Shown: positions 10,968 through 23,151 of the stretch, in pieces
Position numbering within the stretch: the stretch's first letter is position 1
How the letters are laid out: each line of letters starts with the position of its first letter
Assembly (NCBI GenBank): GCA_020747015.1
Contig: JAGTJM010000010.1
Location: 310,001 to 374,000, forward strand
Source of the DNA: Pyrenochaeta sp. MPI-SDFR-AT-0127
Lineage: Eukaryota; Ascomycota; Dothideomycetes; Pleosporales; Cucurbitariaceae
Direction: 5' to 3'
DNA length: 64,000 bases
Translations under genes and position numbers: made by a program
The notes under the pieces: model-generated
Told to the model about the DNA's origin: nothing
The model's input: only the letters and a program-made list of their open reading frames with translations
Databases searched by the model: none

Positions 10968-11997
10968 TGCGCCCGAGAGGGCTGGAGGGCCGCTGCCCGT
11001 CCCGCACTGTTGCCTTGACGAGGTTTCAGCCTCTTCCTGTTATCGCCGTATCCCAGCTTGCTCTCATGGATGGCTGCGTTCGTACTCGTGATGGGCTAGT
11101 GCTGTGCAACGCCGAGGCTGCACGTACACGAGGAGAATGTCAACGCAAAAACAGCAATTTTGCGGTTGAGATGCAAAGGCAGAACCTTGGCGCAAAGGAG
11201 AAGAAGAGGTAGAGGAGCAAGGCAAAGCTGGACATCGATGCGCCTGCGAACTAAGGCTTGCGGCTCGATCTCACAGCCTTGTGCCCATTTGGAGTTGTGC
11301 ACGTTCAGCTGGGCCTTGGGCGACGCAAGCTCGCGCTTGTGGCGGAACAAATGGCCCCCAACCGAGATCCAGAAGGATTCTGCTTGTTCCTACCATGGGA
11401 TTGTGACCTTGCAAAGCTATGCCGACCTTTGCAGCTCAAGGAGATGATAACAACTGCAGCATGCGAACACGGGAGCTTTTCCTGAGACCTGGTTGATTAT
11501 CCTTCACCACTGACTCTTTTGACAGTTTGCAACGCGCATCGCTTCAAAGAGCAAGCACTTCGTGGCAAGCTGACCGGCTACGAGGGGTGGTATTGATTCG
11601 ATGTGACAGATACTGTTGTGCATGGCGGGTGTGCTGATGGCTGACTGAGGCGATCAAACGTTGCTGTCCTCAGATTGACGTGATCCAGGATCATTTACGA
11701 ATCTTCACACGTTTGGCAGAAAAAGAATCAAGCGACGCCGACAACGCAAGAGAAGAGTGTCCTGGCAACGCTATATATATTCTTTGCATTGAAGTGAGTG
11801 GCGCTGAGCTTGCGATATGACGTGCCATTAGTTTCCACATTTGCCGCAAGCGACCCAGAGAAATGTATTTGACCTCAGCATCTTGGCATTCGACTCTCGC
11901 AACATGGGCGTTGACAAGATAATCTCACCAAACCAATGAGGAATATCAATAATGCATTCGTATCTGCAACTCCAAGAGTGTTCCTGGACATCTACTC
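10968..11997. other. intergenic, promoter of membrane protein gene
   Basis: About 1 kb between two minus-strand genes. It should hold the promoter of the 992-aa membrane protein and the mannanase 3' end. Short frames on both strands are not convincing. A TATATATA run lies at about 11770-11778. Confidence 0.4.
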
Positions 11998-13167
11998 CTA
12001 ACCAATCCTTTTAATGTGTTCATCGACCAAACACTTCCAATCCGAGCTCCCATAATAGATAGTATGGCCATCATTATGTGTCTGTTGGCCCGAACTCTGA
12101 ATAACATCGCCCAGCTGCCAGAACAAATCTCCGGCCATACCCGCATCTTTCAATCCCAAGCTCGTCTTCTGCCATCCACTCTCCACACTGCAATGCTGAC
12201 TAGCATCAGTGACGCCATACTCTTCAAAGAGACATGGCTTCTTCAGTTGCTGGCAGATCTTAGCATGCGCTTGAATCCATCCGTTGCCCCAATCGTTTGA
12301 CACTCCCCAGGAAGAAGGGTAGAGGTGGAAGGTGCCAAAGCTGATGTTAGGTAGGGCGAGGTTGGTAGCCCAGTCAACACCTTCGGTGAACTGATATGGA
12401 TACGATCCGTCACCAGCTAGACCAAACCCCTCATCACCGACAGTAATCATGTGGTCGCTATCTAGGCTGCGGATGTAGTCTGATGTTTTGCGGATCCAGG
12501 ACGTTAGAACGGACGTAGCGCAACCCTTGCAGCGAGGCTCATTGGCAAGCTCCCACGCAAAAATTGCATTAGAATTGCGATATCGCGAAACAACAGCTTT
12601 GATGTAAGCTTGATACATTGTCTGGCATCTGGTAGCAGGGTACCACTGCTCGTTGCTGCTGACACCACAGGCGGAGAAGTATGCTGCCATACCGCCGTAA
12701 TCAGTCCAATTGTTCACAAAGTTAACAATGAGTTTAATGCCATGCTTTTCCGCAGCTTTGACAACGGCGTCAAGGCGCTGAAGGCCATTGGCTCCAGTAT
12801 TAATAGTTGCAGAGGATCCAGAGAAGGCTTGGAAGTACACTGTGCCGGAGCCAGGAACTGATTTGACATCGTTAAAGCCCCAGATACGCAGGATCTTTTG
12901 CCCAGAGGTGGCCAAATGACCCATGATTACGTCCACATCATTGTCATTAGTAAGGAATGGAATCCAGTAGCTGTTTGTGCCTGCGTAATCTGGAGGATGG
13001 TGAGCAATGACTAGCATTGAGTGGAAAGTGTAAGTACATTTGGTTACGCCATCAATATTGAATTTCAATCCATCAACTTTCGAAATCGAAGCTCGTGATA
13101 CAATGTCGCTCACCGCTGGTAGCGCTGTGACAGCAGCAACAAACGGAAGAAGTATAGCCAGCTTCAT
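11998..13167 (-). CDS. secreted mannan endo-1,4-beta-mannosidase (GH5)
   Basis: Secreted endo-beta-1,4-mannanase of glycoside hydrolase family 5 (subfamily 7 type), which cuts plant mannans and galactomannans. Two exons, 13167-13038 and 12989-11998, with a 48-nt intron (GTACTT to CCTCCAG) give 373 aa. Splicing restores the conserved [14 protein letters not shown] block; the intron is in frame and stop-free, so an unspliced reading adds 16 odd residues. A signal peptide is plain ([17 protein letters not shown]). The predicted acid/base is E194 in ELANEPRC and the nucleophile is E300 in LFEEYGVT. There is no carbohydrate-binding module; the length is that of a bare catalytic domain. Paired Cys residues fit a secreted protein. 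A CreA-like GTGGGG lies upstream. Confidence 0.93.
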   Translation of the reverse strand: MKLAILLPFVAAVTALPAVSDIVSRASISKVDGLKFNIDGVTKCTYTFHSMLVIAHHPPDYAGTNSYWIPFLTNDNDVDVIMGHLATSGQKILRIWGFNDVKSVPGSGTVYFQAFSGSSATINTGANGLQRLDAVVKAAEKHGIKLIVNFVNNWTDYGGMAAYFSACGVSSNEQWYPATRCQTMYQAYIKAVVSRYRNSNAIFAWELANEPRCKGCATSVLTSWIRKTSDYIRSLDSDHMITVGDEGFGLAGDGSYPYQFTEGVDWATNLALPNISFGTFHLYPSSWGVSNDWGNGWIQAHAKICQQLKKPCLFEEYGVTDASQHCSVESGWQKTSLGLKDAGMAGDLFWQLGDVIQSSGQQTHNDGHTIYYGSSDWKCLVDEHIKRIG

Positions 13168-13225
13168 GATGGGAACCTGTGGTATCGACTTGATCTTAGC
13201 TCTCGTTCAGGTTGAAATGGTAACA

Positions 13226-13233
13226 CTTTATAG
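13226..13233 (-). promoter_or_regulatory. TATA box of mannanase gene
   Basis: The minus strand reads CTATAAAG about 60 nt upstream of the mannanase ATG. A GTGGGG at 13340-13345 matches the CreA consensus SYGGRG, which would fit carbon-catabolite control of a plant cell-wall enzyme; single matches are common by chance. Confidence 0.45.
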
Positions 13234-16106
13234 AGAACATTATTGCCCTTGAAGTGGTAGTATACCTTGAAAAAAGCGGAGAATGTCGCTCCGCTCCATA
13301 TTGGATCATCTAGCAGCTAGATATTCGTCGGCTCTAGTTGTGGGGTTTATAGTAGCCAAGATCTGGAGCCGGCCCAGAGTTGCTTGTGAGTGGTGCAAAT
13401 CCAGCGGGAGCTAGTCTCTTCAATTACCCTATCTGGAACACGAAAACGGAGAGCCAACTCCGTATTACGTCTGGTAATTGTCCTTGTTTCGAATTTCGTT
13501 ATGATGGAAATGACGGCCGACTTTTGCTCGAAGCGGTGGAGATTCGCGGTACTTTTGAATTGAAATTTCGCAACCGAACAGGGGAAAGACTAGTCCAATC
13601 TATCTGAAATTGAGGTGACGAGGATTACAGAATCTTGAAATGCATAAAGAGGGACAAGAGAAAAATGTATTAGCCCACGGCAACATGATTGAAGACAGAG
13701 CCTGGTAGATATTCCATTGGAGCAAGTACTTGGGCACGAATGAAATCGAAAAATGAAACCAGGTTTGGTGGTGAACTGAAGTGTTCAACAAGAACATAGC
13801 ATTTCTTCTATTGATTTCTTTCTTTCAGTGAGTACTATGCTCTGTCCAGAGGCGAATCGGAAGGGTTTGCGACGACTGGAGTCCCTTAGTATCCGTGGAA
13901 TGAGGGGTGGGAGCTTATATTGCACCTCCCAAATGCACAATGTGTGCTTCCACGTTATTCTGAAGATTTTGTTTGCAGCTGCACAACAATAGGCACAAAT
14001 TCATATTATGAAGTTAGACACTGCAATGCTGGTACAAACCACCCGTAGAAGTGAGACCTCTACTTTCATTTTATCGCATCGTCGAGGACAAACACACAGT
14101 TGCGAATCGAAATCTCATTGTTCGGCACACAGTTGAATGCATGAGCGGAAAACCTGTTTTGTTGAAACGCGTCCCTCCTTGATCGATTTAGGAGTGAGTC
14201 TTGAAATGATAGTGGATACATTGATCGCCTCCTTGTATTTGCATCTGGTAACTGACACAGCCGTCAACTAGTTGATGAGTCAAACTCTAGAATTACATAC
14301 AAAAGAAGCTGTTCATCAGAGCACGGAAACTGCTTGCTCCTAAAAGGAGAAACGGCGATAGTTTTGGGGCCATATCTGGGATTCCACAAGAGAGAATATA
14401 GCAATGAGTTGAAGAACAAAGGAATTTTTCTCTGATTCCAGCCGCATCGTATAGTCCGCGCTCATTGAACATGATAGGCTTAGTGGTGCGGAAATTGGAC
14501 GCGGAAGCCTACGTCTGCATGTCGGATGCAGAGCCTCTTTTCCAAAAAGAAAAACAACAACAGAAAGTGCTTCCTTGGGCCTTGGAAGCAAGAAGCAAGG
14601 TTTGAATTTAGATAAACCCTCAATGTCAATGTAACACATTATGGTTTTGACAAGGGGCGTCATAAGTGTTCTACTCGAAGAGGCAAACCGAATTGAAGTA
14701 AAGCGGCGGGAAATATAGAGCTACGGACGGGACTTCACAAGACGCAAATAGTTTAGTAGGACAGTGTACGAACAGTCTTCCCGCACGTCTTTCTTATTTT
14801 GACAAAGCCAGGAAAAAACAATCCGTGTGACCTTAGACGCTGGCTGACGGCTTCTTCTTACATTGCCTTGCTTTGGCTCTGGACGCCACATCAGGCAGTC
14901 TTCACCTGTTTGCCAAGAGCAATTCCAGATCTTTCCACGATCATGGACTCGGGTACGATCAATGATGCACCACAGGCCGTGTGAGTGTTGGGGTCAAGGG
15001 AGGTAAGCTCGGTGAAAGTAAAGTACCCAAACAAAGATCAGAAAGTCAGCTCCTGATATCTGGCAAAGTCGAATTATGTCAAAGCGGGGCAAGCGCCGGT
15101 AGGCGATGTGACCTCGAGCGGAGAAAACAAGGCCACGGAGGCATCCAATAGTTAGATCAAAACCTTATAGTAAGGTGTTCGAGAAGCAAAAACTGCGCTT
15201 TGCCAAATTGGAGCGAGCACACAGACAGCCACATGTTGGACGATGCAGCTAGGAAGACCTTAGCGGCAATCGCGCGTCTCCAACGCTGTGCGACTGCAGC
15301 ACGTTGAGGGTCGGGCCGGGTCGGGGCGGATATGGGTGCTCGTACGTCAACCAAGACCCCAGGCACTCGCGCACGGCTGATCGACCAGGTAGCGGCTGGA
15401 TGGGTTGCAGGAGTGATGTCCCCGGCTCGTTTGAGGGCTCAGGGGAGAACACTTGCTGACAAAGTCTCCGTATTTCCCAGAGCGCCTTCATGTTGGTCAG
15501 GCGAAGCAAAGCATGACCGCGTTTGATTTCGGCTCTGTACTGTCCGGAGGGGGTGTGACCCTTATTGTATTTGTGCTACGCGTGTCCGAATATCAGTGGC
15601 CGCTACTCGAAAAGCAACCCCCCGATCGCCCCTCGAACTGATATAGGTAGTGTTGCCGCCAGCTACCAAATGTCCGTGCTGAGGCGGGTGAACTGGGAGC
15701 ACAGCATGAAATTCGACGTTCAAACATGACTTGACATGGTGCGCGGACTCACCACTAGGGCGACATGATACGGGAAGCAACATTTCGCATAAGAGACATA
15801 GAAAAACAATAGACATGTGAAATTGCTATCCTCACCGAAACAGCCTCCTACCAATGACATCCTTTCAAACATGACGCACAAGCATTTCAGCCACCGCCGA
15901 TTCCGACTTCTCTGGCCCGAGCCCTGTGAGCACTGGCAGTGTTCCTCACCTCAGCCTCTCCAAAAACAAAATCCCGCCAAGGCTAGGCGGAAGCGGGGGG
16001 TAAACCGCGGTGCCCTAATATCTCCTGCTTCTCTTGCTTCCCGTGGTTCCAGAGCCTGGCGGGCTACATTCGATTGACGTTGTTGTCCACAGGTTGCGCG
16101 TTCATC
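13234..16106. other. gene-poor region
   Basis: About 2.9 kb without a supportable gene. A 75-codon plus-strand frame at 13380-13607 and a 107-codon minus frame at 14340-14663 have no recognisable product. No tandem repeats, terminal inverted repeats or transposase or reverse-transcriptase motifs were seen. Base composition looks like the flanks, so there is no sign of a strongly RIP-mutated block. Confidence 0.45.
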
Positions 16107-16717
16107 ATGAGTATTCGGATAAATGCGACTGTGCAAGAGGCTCGGACAGCTGCAGGGCACAGCCAGGAGCAATGGGACCGGTTTTATGTGAGTCCGAAGG
16201 TTTAGTTTGAGACAGTCGTGCATGGCTAATGCAATAAGTTTATAACGAAAGACGAGGCTAGGCGACTCGCAGAAGCGCACACGGATTGGAAGAGATGGAT
16301 TCTCATCCCCGCGAACGAGAAAGAACAGATGCTGGAGAGGATAAACGGTCGGCTACGGGCTGAAGGCATCCCAGCTGTTGAGATGATTATCCTGAAGTGG
16401 AGAGTCTCGCAGCTGCTCAGAGACATACAGCGGAAGTACGGTACGTGCGAGCGCATCTGTACCTGCATGCGCGCCCTGGCAGGGTGGTTTACATACTTCC
16501 TGCATGTACGAAGTTAGCTAATTGTCGCATTTTGCTAGAGGCGGGTAGTATGTTGAATGAAATGCGGAGCACAAGCTCAGGGTCTGGGTCTGGGTCGCCA
16601 ATACAAGTTCAGACAACCCAGGTTCAGTCTGATAGTAGCATGCAATCATCAAGCCCACAGCGATCGGAACATTCGCCGAGCGAGACTCGCCCATATGACC
16701 CGATCCGGGATGTATAA
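16107..16717 (+). CDS. orphan small protein (153 aa), three exons
   Basis: Assembled by hand from exons 16107-16187, 16239-16440 and 16539-16717. Introns are 51 nt (GTGAGT, branch GGCTAAT, acceptor ATAAG) and 98 nt (GTACGT, branch-like AGCTAATTG, acceptor TTGCTAG). All three joins are in phase and end at a TAA. The first two thirds are helical and charged, with Trp-containing motifs (EQWDRFY, then TDWKRWILIP, then ILKWRVSQLLRDIQRKYG). The last third is a Ser/Gln-rich tail that begins with a Ser-Gly repeat. No signal peptide or membrane segment. No family recognised. The conserved-looking W, R and Y positions suggest a compact helical domain. It is isolated in a gene-poor stretch, which fits a lineage-restricted gene. 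Confidence 0.65.
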
Positions 16718-19700
16718 TAGCCCGACGAACCACGGGAGGAATTTTGTCATTTACACTATGCGTATAAACGTCGAGGCGAAGAGGATCGACAGAATTGGTA
16801 ACTGAGCCTGATACCGAGGAGGGCAAGGTACAGCAGGACGAAAGAGGGCAAAGCAAGGCATTAAACCCAAGACAACGAAAGGATAATAGCGGCTCTGCAC
16901 GAGACGTTATGCATGCCACACTTGCAGACGGCCATCAACCGAGTACCAATGACTGGAAACGTCAGGTCGAGGGAGGACAGCGACGGAGCACGGAAGAGTT
17001 CGGGGCGGTTACACAGAGTAGGTCCACTGTGATGCTGTGTAATGTACTGCGGTGCCTATGGTATGTAGCCGAGATGTTGCTCGGGGCTTTGGAGCCAGCT
17101 CTTGCATATCCATAATATCCCTCGATCCCATCAAACCCCGCGATCTTCTCTACATCTCAGTTCTCCGATGGCTGCTGCTTATTGGTGGTTGGCACACGAC
17201 CTGCATCTTTCTCTCTTGGCATCGTGGCTATTTCATCCCCTTGCATCCGGCCCAACCTTAAAAGAGGCAGAAGGAGTGCATGGACTTAAACCGTATGTTG
17301 TGTGTTCTCCGATGAAGCGTCCATACGCTCTTTCACGTTCATATTGCGATGCCCTCAAATTCTCACAACTTATATGCCAGAGCAGCTCCAGGACGTCTGG
17401 CTATCAGGCCCTTCTTCAAATGTAGGAACCGACGGATTGGCAAAGACGATTCTACGGCACTACCTTCCACGTCGCGTGTCCACTGAGTGGGGCTCTGACT
17501 TATGCAAAGCGAAAACGCAGCATGCCTCTCTCCATCTGAGCCAGAAGGTACGTGTCGAGGTCGACATGCTTCACAGACCATCTTTGAAGGTTGTGTTTGT
17601 TCAAGACGCAAAGTCGCCTGTTCCGCGGGTATCGCCTATCGGTTGGCGCAAGAGGCACCTAGATGTTCTCATTCATAGGAAGGTCAGCATTTGGTGGAGA
17701 CAACGCCTGCGGCGGATGGACAACCATGAAGTGCTATATCATGGATGCAGAATAGAAAGCTCGAGATTCACAGATCTTGTGGGGTCGTTTTCAGGTTGAT
17801 CAAAGTTGGATTGGGAGGCGAGGGTCGACTGATAGAGTTTGCTGGGCGGGATTCAAAAGGTACCCATGAATGCCCATAGTCAACATGCCGAAAGCCTAGG
17901 ACATCGATGGGCTCTGACATGGAAGACAGCGGTTGTTGGAGGCGAATGGAGACAGGCAGGTCAGGAGTCGACGGGATGGCTAAAGGGACGACGTGACTGC
18001 TCCCTCCAACTATGGTACCCTAGCTGCTTAGGTCTTGCCTCATCCATGTCACAGGGCAGCCACATCCGCAGTCCACTTTTCTTCTTCGATTTCTGCTCTC
18101 CTTCACGTCCGCATTGTTATCGGTGCCCGCAACTCATTCACCAGGCGCGCTCTTGGGCCGCACTCGGAACGCCACTTCTGCCCAGGGATTGAGATGCGTA
18201 CCAAGCTGCGAGTACTCGCTGCAAATGACATTGCCCATCAAGTACTGGCCAACCACCTCTTAATCACAACTATTGCGTCTGAACAAGCATCTGCTGGCGG
18301 TACTCGTGTCAGATCGCTCAGTGAGATTGAGCAGCCCTACGCAGAGCGCACTGTGTTGAGACGGCCAACGGGGTAGAACAGGTTGGTGCTCAGGCGCATC
18401 CAGAGCGTTAGACATGGGTTGCAAACCTACAACACAGCTTCTTGAACAAGAATTGCGTTCTCGTGGGCTTTGTTTCTTCACCAAGGCGCGGGCGCACTCG
18501 ACGTTCACACCTACAAGGGGCTAGTTAGGACCAGCCCCAAGCAATCGAACACTAGCTGCTCCCGAGCAGCTACTCTCTCTCGCCCCTCCGTCAGCCATCC
18601 ATTCGCGATGTTGTTTCTTTGTGGTCGAGCCCTCGAAGTTGGCTAAGATACAAGTCAATGTTACAGTGAGGGCAAGGGCCCCCAGAATGTGCTCGAGCCG
18701 TCTTCATTCGCTGTCAGCAGAGGCGGTTGACTGGCACAGGCGAGGAGGGATACAAACAAAGGACCAGTGAGTGAAGCTTACGAACTCCACCTCTTAGGCA
18801 TCTCTAGATATTCTCCTCGGAGAATGCGGCGAATCTCCCCTAGCGAACACGAAGCCTTATGCTACCCTCGACAGACCGTTTAGTGGCCTTGCTCGTAACG
18901 GACATGCGTCCGTTTGCAAAAGCAGAACAGGGCATGCGAGTATCCACAATGGCCTTTCACCGGTTCGACCGCCCTTTCATCGAAACGACCTTCCTCCGAG
19001 AACCGTCCAGAACATAGACTGATACAAATGAGCTTGCTCGGTCAGCGTCGGAGAAGTTGCTCAGTTCGTTGCTCTACTACGTGTTCACAGCAATTTCTCC
19101 ATGGGCTTTGACACTGCTTGGATGGGTTCTAGTGAATACTGGAGGACATACACATTGCTCATAGGCACTCGCATGAGTATCATACCTATAATGCGCACTT
19201 CAGAAGCTTCACTGCGCATCAACATCAATATTGCCATTGCACCGATCCAGTCCTCTGGGGTAAACTCAATGGTTCAGGAACGCTTCTCAAAGGGCTGTAC
19301 GGAGGTAACACGCTCGAGAAAGTGCGTTTAAAGAGAAGCACAGGAACACATAGTGAAACACGATGAGCATATCGTATGCATGGGTCATCAATGAGTATAC
19401 AGAATTGTATAGACATGGCCTCATTCCGCGCCTCCATACTGGTGCACTGGGAATAAATAGCGTTTCGGCTTTCTCGATTGACGGTACCCAAGTCTACCTG
19501 TCCTGATCGTACACCTTTCATTCATCTTTGTCCACTTGATATGATTTCTCAAACCGTCCATGTCTACAACCCTTGTTCCTCTTGTTAATAATTACTGCAT
19601 CACAACAGTGCTAGATAGAGAAACGCAGCCAATAAGTCTCAAACATAACGTAATCATTGATTCTCCAAACGCTATGGCCCAAAAACAGGGCTATCTCGCC

Positions 19701-20729
19701 TCGACCATGCTTGCGTTGTTCCGCTACATCGATATCCCAATAATTAATACAATCTACACATGCGCCTAGGGTTATCAGAAAGTGGCCTGACTAACTATGA
19801 ATTTGCGCGGCTAGAACACGAATTGTACTCAATCTGGACATGTGACACCAGCCAGCCACTTTTCCATGCACTATCCCTCGTATCTATTGACTCCCGTTTC
19901 ATCGTGGAGATCCCCTTCCGTATCGCGTTCTTACCCCTATGTTCTGATGGTTTCGGTGCCACACTTCTGCACATGTGAATACCCCAGATCCCTTCATGTG
20001 CGCTAAGCCTTTCAGTGTTTTCCTAGTGATACTAAAACCAAAAACTGCTGTAGAAATACATACGAACCGTCAATTGCCATGCTCGCTTCGGGACAAATGC
20101 AGGTTCTCTCCACATATATGTAGAGCGATATTAGTCAACAGAGATACCGCATGATTACTAGAAGCGTGTCATGACTCTCTGGGGATGAACTTGCTGTCGA
20201 AACTCGGTTGAGTCTGTGGCATTCTAAAGTTGAAAGCAATTCATCGCGGTTGCGATCTGTACTGGTCGCACCTCAAATCAACTTGAATCAGATGAGCAAG
20301 CGTTGTAACTCAAACGACGGCCAACAATGACCTAAACGTACACTGAGTAGAAGTAGAAGGAGATGAACGAATGCACGTGGATGAAAGAGAACAGGGATAT
20401 TATCTGCATAATTCTATGACCTAAGCATGTCTGCACAGTACCCATGTCACCTGCTGACAGCTTCGATTCGACTGCACTATCAATTGTATCTTTATCTGCC
20501 AGGATTCGAATTCGAAACCATTCCTGAGTGTCTGTCCATTACTCACGGGAAGTGGCGGCAGAGTAAGGAGGCCACTTCATCATGTATGGACATGAAACGT
20601 CCTGATATCATCGATACTGTGACTAGCCAAGTTGCTATTCAACCCTGCCGAGCCCATGACTATGCCAAAAGCAAGAGTCTTTTTCGATGTCGTAAATCGT
20701 GTTCTCCTATATTGGTTCTGCTAGACCAA
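16718..20729. other. gene-poor region
   Basis: About 4 kb without a supportable gene. The longest frame (165 codons, plus, 17302-17799) has a basic, Cys/Trp-scattered product with no family resemblance and no sensible splice context. No RNA gene, repeat family or transposon protein motif was recognised. Some stretches (for example 18900-19980) are locally AT-richer. Nothing else can be claimed. Confidence 0.45.
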
Positions 20730-21593
20730 TTAACCCTGCATGCCGAAACCAGGCTCAATGCCTGCCTGCTTTAGTGCTATTGCTTTCCGTGAATCAACGT
20801 CTCTCTTTTCTGCCTTCTGGGATGCTGCTAGTGCCCTTACTTCGTCGACTGCCGCAAACTTCGCTCCTCTGGGAGTATCTTCTCGATCGAGGTCGACCGT
20901 GGCGCATATAGTAACATTCTCGCCTCGTATCGTCATCAGGCCGGGCAGCTTCACATCGTGTATTAACCACCTGGGGGTGGATGACTCGGAGCTTTGGGTT
21001 GCTTCGGGGTTGCGGGCTGCTATTCGCTCATAGCATTCTGTGAGGACAAGATTGGCTGAATCTATAAGCTTGGGTATCAAGAATATGGACTGAAAAGCCC
21101 TACCAAATTGGTCGTAAGAGCGAAGTATGCCAATATATTCCTTCTCGTCGCGGAGCAAAACGTCGACTTTCTCTACAGCATGTCAATGTTGTGCAACTTT
21201 GCTTATGTTCAAGCACGGAAGAAGCTCACTATCAACCATGTCTAGAAGCATCGCTGAGGTCAGGAAAGCTTGTGGAGGCAGATCGATAGGCAATATCTGT
21301 TGTGGAGGCGGCCCTCTCCCTCCGCCTAGTACATTGGGAACTTGTTGCGGTGGTGGTGTGGCACTGTATACGCCCCCATATCCTAAATGAATCTGTTAGC
21401 AATATGCAATTGGGAGTGCGCAAGACGTATCAACCTCACCGGTAGAGGATGGTGGCTGCCCATGAGCTTCTATAAGCTGTTCTGACTGGCCGGGCTCTTG
21501 CAGCGACCGCTGAAGCATGGCATTGAAGTTCTGCGCCATGTTCGGAGGTGCACCAGCGGGGCCGCCGTGGGGTTGATTTGAATTGAAAGACAT
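20730..21593 (-). CDS. LSM1: Sm-like protein LSM1, mRNA decay factor
   Basis: Cytoplasmic LSm1, the defining subunit of the Lsm1-7 ring that binds deadenylated mRNA 3' ends with Pat1 and promotes decapping. Four exons: 21593-21440, 21382-21230, 21172-21104 and 21055-20730, with introns of 57, 57, 48 and consistent phases, giving 233 aa. Splicing yields the Sm1 block LLDMVDKKVDVLLRDEKEYIG, then ILRSYDQFANLVLTECYERI. The Sm2 block is IRGENVTICATVDLDRED, and the C-terminal extension ends in PGFGMQG. An N-terminal Gln/Pro-rich extension of about 85 residues is longer than in yeast and looks disordered. The last intron is in frame and stop-free, so an unspliced reading inserts 16 residues in the Sm fold. 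Confidence 0.92.
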
Positions 21594-21638
21594 GTCGTAG
21601 AATCCTCCAGCGCAATTGACAGGGTAAGCAGAGAGGTT

Positions 21639-22075
21639 TCAACGGTTTGGTGAGGCTTGAGGGAATATTGCCAGCATGGCGAGGCGTTTGTTTGGTTTCG
21701 TACCTTTCTCTCGATGATTTCGAACAGCCTCGACGACGTAAACGTCAGTCGTTCGCGCTTTGCCAAGCCTGCTTAGTCAGGTCTCCATCTAGCATTCAAG
21801 GTCTGTTGCGCCAGACTCACCACTTGTCACCAATGTGTGTAAGGTCGTATTTGGCACATAATCGATGTAGTGTCTAGAACAGGCAAATCAGAGGTTAAGA
21901 CATCGTTCTCTGTTGTCTCAACAAGCAGATCCGTAGTGGGAGCTCTATGAGCGTCCCCTAATTCACCCTTCTGAGCTTGCCAGCCATCTCGCCTTTTTAC
22001 CCACTTACATTCGTCCCTTGTATTGTGGAGCTTAATACTCAAAATTTCAGCGTATACAGACCCTTTTCTCTTCAT
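21639..22075 (-). CDS. hypothetical small four-exon gene (about 94 aa)
   Basis: Assembled by hand. Exons 22075-22009, 21957-21923, 21873-21821 and 21768-21639; introns of 51, 49 and 52 nt with donors GTAAGT, GTTGAG and GTGAGT and acceptors GAATTAG, TTCTAG and AAGCAG. All phases close on a stop, 285 nt in total. The joined product includes KLHNTRDEWDAHRAPTTDLL, then LHRLCAKYDLTHIGDKW, then RTTDVYVVEAVRNHREKG. Upstream of the chosen ATG the frame stays open and reads a CxxC (LYCDRCEPEL) after a good acceptor at 22118, so the true N-terminus may lie in a further exon antisense to the dehydrogenase start. No family recognised. It lies just upstream of LSM1, same strand, with 45 bp between the stop and the LSM1 ATG. 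Confidence 0.5.
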
Positions 22076-22146
22076 CAGCAACTCTGGTTCACAGCGATCA
22101 CAGTACAGTCGAGCAACCTAACACAAAAGATAAGTGTGGTGTCACC

Positions 22147-23151
22147 ATGGCTGCATTCGTGCGCCTCTTTAAGAACAAATGGATTGCCCCACCAAATTCG
22201 GTGGATGAAGATTATACTGGGAGGAACATCATTGTCACAGGTGCTACCTCTGGCATAGGGAAAGAGGCTGTCTTCAAATTTGCCGCACTGGGTGCCTCAA
22301 AGGTTATCCTAGCAGCAAGAGATATGGCAAAGGGTGAAACGACCAAAGCTGCTCTGGAAGCTCGACTGGGCGCAACTGATCAACTAGAAGTATGGGGACT
22401 TGACATGATGTCCTACGATAGTGTGCTAGCTTTTGCAAGGCGCGCCAATAAACTCAATCACCTCGATATTGTGGTCCTAAACGCCGGAGCACGAAGGGTG
22501 CCATATGTACAGTCAAAGCATGGCTGGGAAGAGGATCTCCAAATCAACACGCTATCTACCACGCTACTTGCCATACTGCTACTGCCGAAGCTGAAAGCGT
22601 CAAAACAGTGTGCGAACAAGATACCTGTCCTCGAGTTTGTGAATTCTGGTCTCCATCAAAGTGCTGTAGTCCCTTCAGAGGTACGGCAAGAGCCAAACAT
22701 CCTAAACTATTACAATCAACGAGAGAACTTCAAGGAAGGCAGCCAGTACAAGTTTTCCAAGGTCTTCCTAATGTATGCCACAAACCAGCTCGCAGACAAG
22801 ATCTCCTCTGAAGATGTCATCATCACCAGCATCTGCCCAGGGTGGGTTAACACGGATCTCGGACGCGACCACTTCTTTCCGGGTGTCTTTGTTCTGGCTT
22901 TCGTTTTCGTCTTCCTCTTCCTGAGAACACCAGCTCAAGGCGCAAACATGATATTGAGTGGGACGACACAAGGGGAGAGGGCGCATGGCAGGTTTTGGCA
23001 GCACGATAAGGTCCAACCAATCCCGCCCAGTCTTGCTGGAGCGGAAATGAAGGAATTTGGCTTGAAAATGTGGAGGGAAATCATGGAAGCGCTCAAGAGA
23101 GATGTACCAGATGTCATGAGAGCGCTTGAGCCTACGCTGTCGAAGATATGA
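22147..23151 (+). CDS. short-chain dehydrogenase/reductase (SDR)
   Basis: NAD(P)-dependent oxidoreductase of the classical SDR fold, 334 aa, intronless. The cofactor motif TGATSGIG is at residues 31-38, LNAG near 115, and the catalytic YxxxK is Y201-x3-K205 (YKFSK) with the preceding Ser in the FVNSGLH strand. A hydrophobic stretch at about 242-262 (FFPGVFVLAFVFVFLFLRT) could be a membrane anchor or a membrane-facing helix, as in retinol-dehydrogenase-like and other fungal membrane SDRs. The substrate cannot be inferred. It is divergent from the small gene at 21639-22075 with little room between them. The first ATG fits; a start further in would remove the basic amphipathic N-terminus. Confidence 0.9.
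   Translation: MAAFVRLFKNKWIAPPNSVDEDYTGRNIIVTGATSGIGKEAVFKFAALGASKVILAARDMAKGETTKAALEARLGATDQLEVWGLDMMSYDSVLAFARRANKLNHLDIVVLNAGARRVPYVQSKHGWEEDLQINTLSTTLLAILLLPKLKASKQCANKIPVLEFVNSGLHQSAVVPSEVRQEPNILNYYNQRENFKEGSQYKFSKVFLMYATNQLADKISSEDVIITSICPGWVNTDLGRDHFFPGVFVLAFVFVFLFLRTPAQGANMILSGTTQGERAHGRFWQHDKVQPIPPSLAGAEMKEFGLKMWREIMEALKRDVPDVMRALEPTLSKI

Noticed and set aside
13380..13607. 75-codon plus frame upstream of the mannanase
   Set aside because: Composition is plausible, but it lies in the mannanase promoter region and matches nothing I know.
16518..16919. 133-codon minus frame over the orphan gene
   Set aside because: Antisense to the third exon; the plus-strand model has three phase-correct exons.
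17302..17799. 165-codon plus frame in the gene-poor region
   Set aside because: No recognisable domain, unlikely composition, no splice context; length is within chance for this window size.
13234..20729. Transposon or RIP-mutated island
   Set aside because: No transposase or polymerase motifs, no terminal repeats, and base composition similar to the flanks.
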